This document shows positions 23,198 to 34,429 of a stretch of 64,000 nucleotides of DNA, piece after piece. A program made the translations under genes and the position numbers. The stretch lies in the NCBI GenBank assembly GCA_020633295.1, contig JACKDW010000015.1, positions 62,001 to 126,000 of the forward strand. The letters run 5' to 3'. Position 1 is the stretch's first letter, and every line of letters begins with the position of its first letter. The DNA comes from Myxococcales bacterium. GTDB taxonomy: Bacteria > Myxococcota_A > Polyangia > Nannocystales > Nannocystaceae. The notes under the pieces are model-generated. The model ran no database searches and was not told where the DNA came from. It saw nothing but the letters and a program-made list of their open reading frames with translations.

Positions 23198-24259
23198 GTG
23201 ACGACGACCGATCAGACGCTCGCCCTCGCGAACGCGCAGACGCTCCCACGCGACTCGATCGAGCGTCGCATCGAGGGGCGCGAGCAGCGGGTTCACATCC
23301 TCACGGGCGCCGTCTGCAACAACAATTGCATCTTCTGCATGGAGGAGGATCGCGACGCCCGCTACGTCACGAACTCCGCGACGACGGACGAGACGGTCCG
23401 CTGGATCCTCTCGCAGCAGGAGCGCTACGAGGAGGTCTGCTTCACCTCCGGTGAGCCGACGACGAACAAGCGCCTGCCGCTGTGGGTGCGCATGGCCAAG
23501 GAGGCGGGCGCGCGCTGCATCAGCGTGATGACGAACGGGCGCGCGCTGAGCTACGAGCGCTACGCGAAGATGCTCATCGCGCGCGGGATGAACCGCTTCT
23601 ACGTCAGCATCCACGGGCACACGAAGAAGCTGCACGAGGGGCTCACGCGCACGCCGGGGAGCTTCGAGCAGACCGTCGCCGGGCTCGACATGATCACGAG
23701 CCTCAAGCGCTACGGCGTGCAGCTGCACACGAGCACGGTCATCACGAAGCGCAACCTGCCCCACATGGGCGAGATCTATCGCTTCCTGCGCGCGCACGGG
23801 GTCGACCAGGTGGTCTTCAACGTGATGCAGGCGAACGGCCGCGCGAACACCTACTTCGATCAGCTGTTCCCGACGTACCGCGAGATCGCCGACGTCGCGC
23901 GCGACTTCTTCGACGAGCAGTACACGCGCGAGCGCGAGGTGATGGCGTTCCTCGTCGACATCCCGCTGTGCACGACGACGGGCGTCCCGGACTTCAACCG
24001 CGGCTACGTCGAGGACTACGTGCACTTCGAGCCGCCCAACGAGATCAACGAGACGCTGCTCGACGATCTGCAGCGAGCCGAGCGCGCGGGCGGCGAGCAC
24101 GGCGAGCTCGTGCAGATCCGCCGCGGCGACCTCGACGACAATCAGCGACGCAAGCGCGCGGAGTGTCAGCGCTGCCGCTACGAGCCGGTGTGCGAGGGCG
24201 TGTGGGGCAACTACCTGCGCCGCTACGGCTGGGACGAGTTCGCGCCGGTCACCGAGTAG
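23198..24259 (+). CDS. Radical SAM protein in HxsC position (353 aa)
   Basis: The start is GTG. The cluster motif is C40, C44 and C47 (AVCNNNCIFCMEE), followed by FTSGEPTTNK (Ser replacing the first Gly of GGEP), VMTNGRALSY and VSIHGHTKKLHEG. The C-terminal CQRCRYEPVCEGVWGNY provides three Cys for a twitch-like auxiliary cluster. In canonical His-Xaa-Ser systems HxsB works with a second radical SAM protein, HxsC. This protein holds that place next to the HGS precursor, but its motifs group with the SIHG enzymes of the island rather than clearly with HxsC. It is therefore either a diverged HxsC or a functional replacement. The gene ends at a double hairpin. Confidence 0.8.
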   Translation: MTTTDQTLALANAQTLPRDSIERRIEGREQRVHILTGAVCNNNCIFCMEEDRDARYVTNSATTDETVRWILSQQERYEEVCFTSGEPTTNKRLPLWVRMAKEAGARCISVMTNGRALSYERYAKMLIARGMNRFYVSIHGHTKKLHEGLTRTPGSFEQTVAGLDMITSLKRYGVQLHTSTVITKRNLPHMGEIYRFLRAHGVDQVVFNVMQANGRANTYFDQLFPTYREIADVARDFFDEQYTREREVMAFLVDIPLCTTTGVPDFNRGYVEDYVHFEPPNEINETLLDDLQRAERAGGEHGELVQIRRGDLDDNQRRKRAECQRCRYEPVCEGVWGNYLRRYGWDEFAPVTE

Positions 24260-24331
24260 CTCGGGCACGGGCGCGCGTGGCCGCAGGAGCGCGCGCCGGC
24301 GCAGCCCAGGGCCTGCGCCCCAACCAACGCG

Positions 24332-24391
24332 ACAGCCCGCGTCGAGTGACGCGGGCTGTGACGCGCAGCCCCACGCGCGAGCGCGTGGGGC
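24332..24391. terminator. Double hairpin between convergent genes
   Basis: ACAGCCCGCGTC at 24332-24343 pairs with 24348-24359. GCCCCACGCGC at 24368-24378 pairs with 24381-24391. These two stable hairpins lie between genes ending at 24259 and 24414 and should terminate both. Confidence 0.65.
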
Positions 24392-24413
24392 GTGACGTGG
24401 GCGCGACGTGGGT

Positions 24414-25373
<960 letters not shown>

Positions 25374-25739
25374 GATGTTCCTCTTAGTCTCTCCCCAGTA
25401 TGCCTGCGCAAGAGCGCTCTTGTCGAGACCTCCTGAACAGATGGACGCAGTCGGAGCGCGGGGGGCCGCGACGCGGCGATAGGCTGGGGGCGCTCGCCCA
25501 CCCGCCAAGTCCCGGGCGGGCGTCGCTCGGCGACGCGCCGCGGCGCGGTGGCACGCGCGGCGGTCGGCGTGGAGCGCCGTCCGCCCGCGTCGCGACGGCG
25601 ATTTAGATAGGAATGTTAAGACATGTCCGATTATTCTCGAGGCACTCACGGCGGCTCGCCCGGATCACGCTGTGGTACCCTCGAGGCCCGACGACCCCGG
25701 ATGACTCCTGTCGACTCCTGTCGACCCCTCTCGATCGAG
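25374..25739. other. Divergent intergenic region, 366 bp
   Basis: It contains an AT-richer patch at 25600-25640 with a perfect GACATGTC palindrome at 25620-25627 and TAAGACATGTCCGATTATTC around it. TACCCT near 25676 may be a -10 for the rightward gene. No gene is supported. Confidence 0.4.
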
Positions 25740-26651
25740 ATGGACTGCATGCGCCTCCTGAACCTGCACGCCGCGCGCGCGCGCGCGCGACCCGTCACCT
25801 GGCTGTGGTCGATCGTCGCCGTGACGATCGCGGTCGGGCCCACGCCCGCGCGCGCGACCACGAGCCTCGCGGTGGCGGTCGCGCTCGACGAGGACGCGGA
25901 CATCCGTGAGGCCGAGCGGCTGTTCGAGGAGGGGCGCGTCCACTACGAGACGTCCGACTACCTCAAGGCCGTCGACAGCTACAAGCAGGCCTACGCGCTC
26001 GCGCAGCGGATCAACGACGTCGAGTTTCGCCGCGAGGTCGTGGGCGCGCTGCTGTTCAACCTGGCGCGCGCGCACGCGCGCGCGTACGGCCTGGACAGCG
26101 ACATCGCGCACCTGCGCCAGGCCGACGAGCTCATCGGGCGCTACCTCGCGCTCGAGCTCACGCCGGAGGATCAGACGTCCGGCGAGGAGCTGCAGCAGAA
26201 GATTCAAGACGAGCTCGCGGCCGCCGAGCCCGAGACGCCCGTCGAGCCTGACGAGCCCGAGCCCGAGCCCGCGCCCGAGCCCGCCGCAGACGAGGCGCCC
26301 GCGGACGACGTCGACGCCAAGCCGGCGACGGGCCTGCTGATCGCCGGCGGCGTCGTCACCGGGCTCTCGGCGGTCGGGCTCGGGATCATGACCGCCGGGA
26401 TGGTCAGCGGACGGCGCGCGATCGATCGCTACAACGCGGCGGCCGACGGGGGCGCGCGCGAGGACATCGACCAGCTCGGCCGACGGATGAACGCGCTCGC
26501 GGTCGCCGGCGGCGTGCTCGCCGGCGTCCTGCTCACCACCGGCGTCGCGCTGCTCGTGGTCGGGAAGCGCCGGCAGTCGGAGCGCCGCGTCGCGCTCGAC
26601 GTGTCGGCCGCGCCGGGCTACGCCGGCCTCTCGCTGCGCGGCCGCTTCTAG
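25740..26651 (+). CDS. TPR-like protein with signal peptide and two C-terminal membrane helices (303 aa)
   Basis: The start at 25740 gives a long Arg-rich signal peptide ending near ARA; ATG at 25749 or 25701 are alternatives. Residues about 50-140 contain a tetratricopeptide-like helix pair (AERLFEEGRVHYETSDYLKA). A Glu/Pro-rich linker follows, then two hydrophobic helices (GLLIAGGVVTGLSAVGLGIM and LAVAGGVLAGVLLTTGVALL) and a short basic tail. Such TPR-linker-2TM proteins are frequent in myxobacteria next to Ser/Thr kinases and lipoproteins; the function is unknown. Envelope location is inferred. Confidence 0.7.
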   Translation: MDCMRLLNLHAARARARPVTWLWSIVAVTIAVGPTPARATTSLAVAVALDEDADIREAERLFEEGRVHYETSDYLKAVDSYKQAYALAQRINDVEFRREVVGALLFNLARAHARAYGLDSDIAHLRQADELIGRYLALELTPEDQTSGEELQQKIQDELAAAEPETPVEPDEPEPEPAPEPAADEAPADDVDAKPATGLLIAGGVVTGLSAVGLGIMTAGMVSGRRAIDRYNAAADGGAREDIDQLGRRMNALAVAGGVLAGVLLTTGVALLVVGKRRQSERRVALDVSAAPGYAGLSLRGRF

Positions 26652-26731
26652 CCGCCCTACTGTCGGACCCCTGCCGCGGGGGAGCTTGGTCCATGTCACG
26701 CGCACCTCGATATTCACATGTCTCTACATTC

Positions 26732-28525
26732 ATGTCTCTTCGTTCGCGCTGGCTGCTCGCGGCGCTGCCGCTGCTCGCGGCGCCCGGCTGCTACCACAAG
26801 CCCGGCACGCTGGGGCTGCCGTGCACCGCGGACTCGGAGTGCGACGCGGGCGAGTTCTGCGTCGACGGGCAGTGCGCGAGCCAGCCGGGCGGGAGCACCG
26901 ACGGCACGACGGGGCCGGCGACCACCGCGGGCGCGAGCTCCGGCGCGACGACGATCGGCGGCGACTCGGACGCGACGACGGAGGGCCTGACCGGCGGCGC
27001 GAGCGAGGCGACCGCGACGACGACGAGCGAGACGAGCGAGACGACCGAGGGCACCGCGACGACCGGGATGGACTGCCCCGAGGGGCAGATCATCGTGGAC
27101 GGCGAGTGCGCGCTCCCGCCGTGCGAGGATCGCGTGTGCGGCGACGTCGGGGGCGTGTGGGCGATCTTCCTCGACGCGCCGTACGACGGCGCGAACCGCC
27201 CGCCGCAGTCGATCACGGACATCGTCGTCTCGAGCGACGGCGTCGTGTACATCGTGGGCGCCGTCAACGGGCCCATGGACTACGGCGACGGCGACGACTA
27301 CGGCGCGCCGGGCGAGCGCTACGTCTACCTCGCCGCCTACGACGCGTCGCAGGGCACCAACCTGTGGGTGAAGCAGTTCCGGGTCGACGGTCCCAACACG
27401 CACATCTTCGGCGTCGCGTACGACGAGTCGAGCGACAAGATCGCGATCGCGGGGCAGCTCGACGGCGAGATCGACCTCGACCCGGACAACCCCAACCTGC
27501 CGATGAACTCCATGGGCATCGACGGCTTCGTGGCCCAGTACGACACGAACGGCACCTACGAGTGGCACGCGCTGCTCGACGGCTTCGGCCTGCAGACGGC
27601 GCGCGCGGTCGCGTACGGCGTGACCGATCAGGCGGTGTACGTCGCCGGCGAGTACGACACCAAGCTCGCGCTCTTCGACATGCTGCCGCCCGCGAACCCG
27701 GAGTTCGAAAACGTCTACATCGCCAAGCTCAAGAAGAACGACGGCTCGTCCACGTGGACGGAGGGCTTCGGGAACGCGCAGAACGCCATGCACGCGCGGG
27801 CCATCACCGTCGGCGCCAACAACAGCGTCACGTGGGGCGGGGACTACACCGAGACCTTCGTGTACGACGGCAACGCGTCGGTCCCCGACGCCGGGGGCGC
27901 GGAGGCGCCGATCATCATGGGGATGTCGAGCAGCGGCGCCTACGTCTGGCACGACGCGCCGGGCGGCGGCGGCGTGCTCAGCCAGACCTACGGCGGGGTC
28001 GCGGCGAACCCGACGACGGGCACGCTGTTCACGAGCGGCTACTTCCAGGGCGCGATCGCGTTCGACGGTCGCGTCTACAATTCGGGCGAGAGCCACGACA
28101 TCTTCCTCGCGCGCTACACGGGCGGCGTGCTGAGCTGGGGCCGCGTCTTCGGCGGCGACGGCTCGCAGTACAGCCCGTACGCCGCGACCAACAGCGACGG
28201 CAGCGCGGTGCTGCTGGGCGGCAGCTGCGGGGGCTCGATCGACTTCGACGGCGGCGCGCTGACGGCGGTCGGCTACGACGACGGCTGCTTCGCGCGCTTC
28301 AACTCCGACGGCGAGCACGTGTGGAGCCTGCTGCTCGGCGGCGACAACACGCCGCCCATGAACGGCACGGCCTTCGAGGGCGGCGGCGCGGTCGCGATCG
28401 GGCCCGACGGCCGCTCGTACCTGACGGGCATGTTCACCGGGAGCCTCTCGCTCGGCGACGTCTCGGCGACGACGACCGACGGCGACCGCGTGCACTACCT
28501 GATCGCGCTCGACGACGCCGGCTGA
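26732..28525 (+). CDS. Surface lipoprotein with beta-propeller-like repeats (597 aa)
   Basis: ATG at 26732 gives a lipoprotein signal with lipobox LAAPGC. An upstream in-frame ATG at 26693 would spoil the signal and is rejected. Residues 25-45 contain a Cys motif typical of myxobacterial secreted proteins (CTADSECDAGEFCVDGQC), followed by a Thr/Gly/Ser linker to about 125. The rest holds several repeats with GVVYIVGAV, KIAIAGQLDG, AVYVAGEYD and SYLTGMFTGS, each a strand resembling SBBP-type beta-propeller repeats. The function is unknown. The repeat ATGTCTCT occurs twice around the start. Confidence 0.77.
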   Translation: MSLRSRWLLAALPLLAAPGCYHKPGTLGLPCTADSECDAGEFCVDGQCASQPGGSTDGTTGPATTAGASSGATTIGGDSDATTEGLTGGASEATATTTSETSETTEGTATTGMDCPEGQIIVDGECALPPCEDRVCGDVGGVWAIFLDAPYDGANRPPQSITDIVVSSDGVVYIVGAVNGPMDYGDGDDYGAPGERYVYLAAYDASQGTNLWVKQFRVDGPNTHIFGVAYDESSDKIAIAGQLDGEIDLDPDNPNLPMNSMGIDGFVAQYDTNGTYEWHALLDGFGLQTARAVAYGVTDQAVYVAGEYDTKLALFDMLPPANPEFENVYIAKLKKNDGSSTWTEGFGNAQNAMHARAITVGANNSVTWGGDYTETFVYDGNASVPDAGGAEAPIIMGMSSSGAYVWHDAPGGGGVLSQTYGGVAANPTTGTLFTSGYFQGAIAFDGRVYNSGESHDIFLARYTGGVLSWGRVFGGDGSQYSPYAATNSDGSAVLLGGSCGGSIDFDGGALTAVGYDDGCFARFNSDGEHVWSLLLGGDNTPPMNGTAFEGGGAVAIGPDGRSYLTGMFTGSLSLGDVSATTTDGDRVHYLIALDDAG

Positions 28526-28535
28526 GCCGCCCGCG

Positions 28536-29747
<1,212 letters not shown>

Positions 29748-29790
29748 GGCCTGTCCTTTCGTTCTTCTGTAAGCAGCGCGGCGCCGCGGA

Positions 29791-30537
29791 TCAGCCGAGC
29801 GCCGCGAGGAAGTTGCGCACGAGCGCGTGGTGGTAGCGGGTCACGAAGGTGTTGATCAGCGGCAGCGCGCGCTCGACGAGCTCGGCCGCGCGCGCGGGCG
29901 GGAGCTCGAGCGCGCGCGGCAGCAGCAGCCGCTTCTCGTGCTCGAACATGCGCGTGACGGCCTCCTCGTGCGTCGCGAGGTCCTCGACCGAGAGCCCGAG
30001 CGCCTCGAGCACGCCGAGCGCCCGCAGGCCGCCCCAGAACTCGAGCACCCACACGTCGTCGCGCGGGATCTGGGCGCCCGCGGGGTCGTCGACGATCGAG
30101 ATCAGCCCGAGCTGCTCGAGGCCCCGCAGCTCGCCGCGCGCGACGTCGTGGGTCACCAGCAGCGGCGCGACCGGCACGAGCTCGCGGCGCGCCTCGTCGC
30201 CGCCCAGCGCCGACGCGAGCCGCTGCTTGACGTCGGCGAGCAGGCGCCGCTGCGGCGGGGTGAAGCCGTCGGCCGCGCCCTCGCCCTCGACGATCGCGCG
30301 GATCGCCTTCAGCGGCAGGAACTGCTCGCGCTGCAGGCGACGGACGAGGCGCAGGCGCTGCAGGTGCTCCGGGCCGTAGTACGCCATGTTGCGCCCGGTC
30401 TTGCGCCCCTCGGGCACGAGCCGCTGCTGGATGTAGAAGTGGATCGTCTGCCGATCGAGACCTGTCTCTGCGCACAGGTCCTTCATGCGGTAGGGGTAGC
30501 GCGCCCGGTCGACGGGCGCGCCGGCGCCGTCGCTCAT
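29791..30537 (-). CDS. MerR-family transcriptional regulator (248 aa)
   Basis: The ATG at 30537 overlaps the stop of the reductase gene (ATGA). Residues about 12-80 form a MerR winged helix-turn-helix (YPYRMKDLCAETGLDRQTIH, FYIQQRLVPEGRK, YYGPEHLQRL). The C-terminal 150 residues are helical with no Cys metal site, so a small-molecule or lipid effector is more likely than a metal. It sits between the reductase and the di-iron enzyme in one operon and probably controls it. The 25-bp palindrome in front of the operon is its likely operator. Confidence 0.85.
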   Translation of the reverse strand: MSDGAGAPVDRARYPYRMKDLCAETGLDRQTIHFYIQQRLVPEGRKTGRNMAYYGPEHLQRLRLVRRLQREQFLPLKAIRAIVEGEGAADGFTPPQRRLLADVKQRLASALGGDEARRELVPVAPLLVTHDVARGELRGLEQLGLISIVDDPAGAQIPRDDVWVLEFWGGLRALGVLEALGLSVEDLATHEEAVTRMFEHEKRLLLPRALELPPARAAELVERALPLINTFVTRYHHALVRNFLAALG

Positions 30538-31904
30538 CGCCCACCCCGCGCGGCGCCGCCGAGCCCCGGCGCGCGGCGGGGGCCGATGTCGATGACGAGC
30601 CCGGCCAGCGGGCGGCAAACGCAGGCGAGCACCTCGCCGCGGGCGCGCTCCTCGTCCGTGAGGCAGTTGGGCTCCTCCATCTCGACCTCGCCCTCGACGA
30701 GCCGTACCTTGCACGCGCCGCAGCCGCCCATGGCGCAGGAGTACGAGAGCGGGAGCCCGGCGGTGAGCCCGGCCTCGAGCAGCGTCTGTTCGGGCGCGAC
30801 TTCGAAGCCGGCGACCGGCAGCCCGGCGCGCCGAACCTGCACGCCCTGGGGCCGGGGCGCGCGCGCCCGCGCCCGCGCCCCCTGCCCGCGCAGGTGCGGC
30901 TGGCTGAAGCGCTCCTCGTGCACGCGCGCGCGCGGCACGCCGAACTCGCGCAGCGCGTCGCGGACCGCTTCCATCATCGGCTCGGGCCCGCAGACGAAGT
31001 ACTCGGCGTCGTCGAGCGTCTCCGGGTCGAACCCCGGGCGCGTCTCGAGGCGCGCGAGCTCGTGTAGGCAGGTCTCGCGGTCGAGCAGCCCGACGCCGCC
31101 GGCCCAGCCCGCAGGCGGATCCGAGAGCACGTGCCGGAGCTCGAGGCGGCCCTCGTGCTCGCGCGCGAGCGCGTCGAGCTGCGCGCGGAAGATGATGTCG
31201 GCCGCGCCGCGGTTGCCGTAGATCAGCGCGATCTTCGAAGATGTCTCGACGGCCAGGACGGTGCGGACGATCGCGGCGATCGGCGTGATCCCGGAGCCGC
31301 CCGCGATCAGCACGAGGACGCGCCGCGCCGCCGGCGACGGGGCGACCGTGAACGCGCCGGACGGGCCGAGCACCAGGAGGCGCTGCCCGACCGCGGCGTG
31401 ATCGTTGAGGTGGTTGGACGCGCGACCGCCCGAGACGCGCTTGATCGTGACGCTCGCGCGCTCGCGCTCGAGCGCGCTGCTCGACAGCGAGTACGCGCGC
31501 CGCAGCGTCTCGCCGCCGACGTCGACGAGCACGGTGAAGAACTGACCTGGCACGAAGCGCAGCTCGCCGCCGTCGGGATCGGCGAGCGTGAGCGTGACGG
31601 CGTCGTCGGTCTCGCGCGTGAGCGCGACGATCTCGAGGGCGCGAGTCGCCAGCGCGCCCGCGCGCGGCCCTGCCCCGGGCTCGTCTCCTGGCGACGGACC
31701 GGGTCCCGCCGCGACGCCGCCCCGCCCCGCCCCGCTCGCGACGCGGGTCCGAAACGGCGGCGGCCGCCGGCCCCGCCAGAGGTTGACGAGCATCTCGAGA
31801 TCGCGGCCGAGCTGCTCGACGCGCTCACGCAGCGGCTCGGGCATCCATCCGGCGACGGAGCGCTGACGAGACGGGGACGTTTGGGAGCTCTCGTCGCCGT
31901 GCAC
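30534..31904 (-). CDS. FAD/NAD(P)H-dependent reductase with C-terminal 2Fe-2S ferredoxin (456 aa)
   Basis: From GTG at 31904 an N-terminal helical segment and Pro/Gly linker (about 90 residues) precede a ferredoxin-reductase FAD domain (RRAYSLSS), an NAD(P)H domain (IAGGSGITP, VCGPEPMM) and a plant-type ferredoxin (CAMGGCGACKVRL with a fourth Cys in ACVCRP). The order matches PaaE-type oxygenase reductases. It probably supplies electrons to the di-iron protein two genes downstream. The leader contains the palindrome described separately. An ATG at 31915 is in another frame. Confidence 0.85.
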   Translation of the reverse strand: MHGDESSQTSPSRQRSVAGWMPEPLRERVEQLGRDLEMLVNLWRGRRPPPFRTRVASGAGRGGVAAGPGPSPGDEPGAGPRAGALATRALEIVALTRETDDAVTLTLADPDGGELRFVPGQFFTVLVDVGGETLRRAYSLSSSALERERASVTIKRVSGGRASNHLNDHAAVGQRLLVLGPSGAFTVAPSPAARRVLVLIAGGSGITPIAAIVRTVLAVETSSKIALIYGNRGAADIIFRAQLDALAREHEGRLELRHVLSDPPAGWAGGVGLLDRETCLHELARLETRPGFDPETLDDAEYFVCGPEPMMEAVRDALREFGVPRARVHEERFSQPHLRGQGARARARAPRPQGVQVRRAGLPVAGFEVAPEQTLLEAGLTAGLPLSYSCAMGGCGACKVRLVEGEVEMEEPNCLTDEERARGEVLACVCRPLAGLVIDIGPRRAPGLGGAARGGR

Positions 31905-31930
31905 AGGCCCAGCATGTTCGCCACACCGTA

Positions 31931-31955
31931 AAGTGTCAAGTTAAACTTTACACTT
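31931..31955. promoter_or_regulatory. 25-bp near-perfect palindrome, probable MerR operator
   Basis: Two 12-base arms around a single central base at 31943 match at 11 of 12 positions. The left arm is AAGTGTCAAGTT and the right arm mirrors it as AACTTTACACTT. It is strongly AT-rich in GC-rich DNA and lies 27 bp before the reductase start and about 80 bp before the divergent oxidoreductase. TTGACA, read leftward, lies inside it and could be a -35 element. Confidence 0.7.
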
Positions 31956-32019
31956 ATTTCCACCCAGAACGGCCCGCGACCGGTCGTCGCGGAGACTGCG
32001 CAGCCAACTCGATATCCGC

Positions 32020-32025
32020 TACCGT
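32020..32025 (+). promoter_or_regulatory. -10 box TACCGT directly before the start codon
   Basis: The hexamer ends 7 bases before ATG 32033, so the transcript should be nearly leaderless. Confidence 0.38.
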
Positions 32026-32032
32026 CGTCCGG

Positions 32033-33112
32033 ATGCAGCGCGTCCTCGTGATCGGAGGTAGCGGCCACTACGGCGCTCAGGTCGTCGAGACCCTGCGCAA
32101 GCTCGATGACGTCGAGGTCATCCCGGCGGGGCGACGGGCGAGCTGCCGCGTCGACCTCAACGACCCGACGAGCTTCGCGACGATGGACGGCTGCGACGTG
32201 GTGATCAACTGCTCGGACACGGTGCGCGCGCCGCCGGACGCGGCCGCCCGCTACTGCCTGACGCGCGGGCTCGTGTTCATGGACATGGGCGCCGACCTCC
32301 CGACGACCGAGCGCCTCCTGTCCCTCGAGACCGACGCGCAGACGACCGGGATCCTGCTCGTCGGCGTCGGCGTGTTCCCGGGGCTCAGCACGGCGCTCGC
32401 GGCCAAGGCCTACGCGCTCGCGGGGCGCCCCGGCGCCGTCACGCTCGGCGTGCGCCTGTCGCCGCTGTCCGGCGCGGGCCCGGGCAACTGCGAGCTGATG
32501 ACGAGCATGCTCGCTATCCCCTCGATGCGCGTCGAGGACGGGCGCCGCGTGGAGGGGCCGGCGGTCGACGCCGCGATCCCGCTGCCCTTCGGCGACGCAG
32601 GGACGCGCGCCGCGAGCGTGATCGGGCTGCCCGACGCGGCGCTGATCCATCGCAGCACCGAGGCGCCGGACGTCCGCACCGCGCTCGCGGTCACGCCGGG
32701 CTTCCTGCGCTTCAACTTCCGCGCGCTCGCGCTCCTGATCGGCTGGGCGGGCGCGCTGCGTCGTCCCCTGCTCGCGCTCACGCGCTGGAGCCTCTACCTC
32801 ATGCGCGGCGTGCTGTTTCGCCGCGTCGACACGCCGGTGCGCCTGACCGCGATCGCGCGCCCGCGGGATGTCCCCGAGACCGATCCGCGCGCGATCGCGC
32901 TGGTCCTCGACGTGCCCGACGGGCGTGAGGGCACGGCGCTGGGGGTCGCCGCGGCGCTGGCCTGCTGGCTGCGGCGCGCGGGCGGGGACGTTCGCGCGCC
33001 GCCGGGCGTGTACACGGTGCCGGCGCTGTTCGAGCTCGACGCGCTCCTGGCCGCCGCGCGCGAGCTCAGCGACACCCCGCTGACCCTGAGCGCCCACGGC
33101 CTGGAGCGCTGA
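32033..33112 (+). CDS. Saccharopine dehydrogenase-like NAD(P)-binding protein (359 aa)
   Basis: The N-terminus VLVIGGSGHYGAQVVETL is a Rossmann dinucleotide-binding motif, followed by VVINCSDTVRAPPDAAARYC and VGVGVFPGLSTALAAKAY, as in saccharopine dehydrogenase-like oxidoreductases. The later half is more hydrophobic with LSPLSGAGPGNCELMTS. The family covers diverse reductases, and no substrate can be given. It is divergent from the di-iron operon and 70 bp upstream of a related gene in the same direction, so joint function is possible. Confidence 0.75.
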   Translation: MQRVLVIGGSGHYGAQVVETLRKLDDVEVIPAGRRASCRVDLNDPTSFATMDGCDVVINCSDTVRAPPDAAARYCLTRGLVFMDMGADLPTTERLLSLETDAQTTGILLVGVGVFPGLSTALAAKAYALAGRPGAVTLGVRLSPLSGAGPGNCELMTSMLAIPSMRVEDGRRVEGPAVDAAIPLPFGDAGTRAASVIGLPDAALIHRSTEAPDVRTALAVTPGFLRFNFRALALLIGWAGALRRPLLALTRWSLYLMRGVLFRRVDTPVRLTAIARPRDVPETDPRAIALVLDVPDGREGTALGVAAALACWLRRAGGDVRAPPGVYTVPALFELDALLAAARELSDTPLTLSAHGLER

Positions 33113-33181
33113 GCGACGCGCTCGCGTCGACGGTCACGCGCTTGTCGGACGCGCCGCGCGGGCGTGTATAGTGCGCGCCGC

Positions 33182-34372
<1,191 letters not shown>

Positions 34373-34429
34373 CGCCTCGCGTCCGACGGCGCCGCGACGC
34401 GCCCGCGTGCTAGGATCGGGCCTTCGCGC

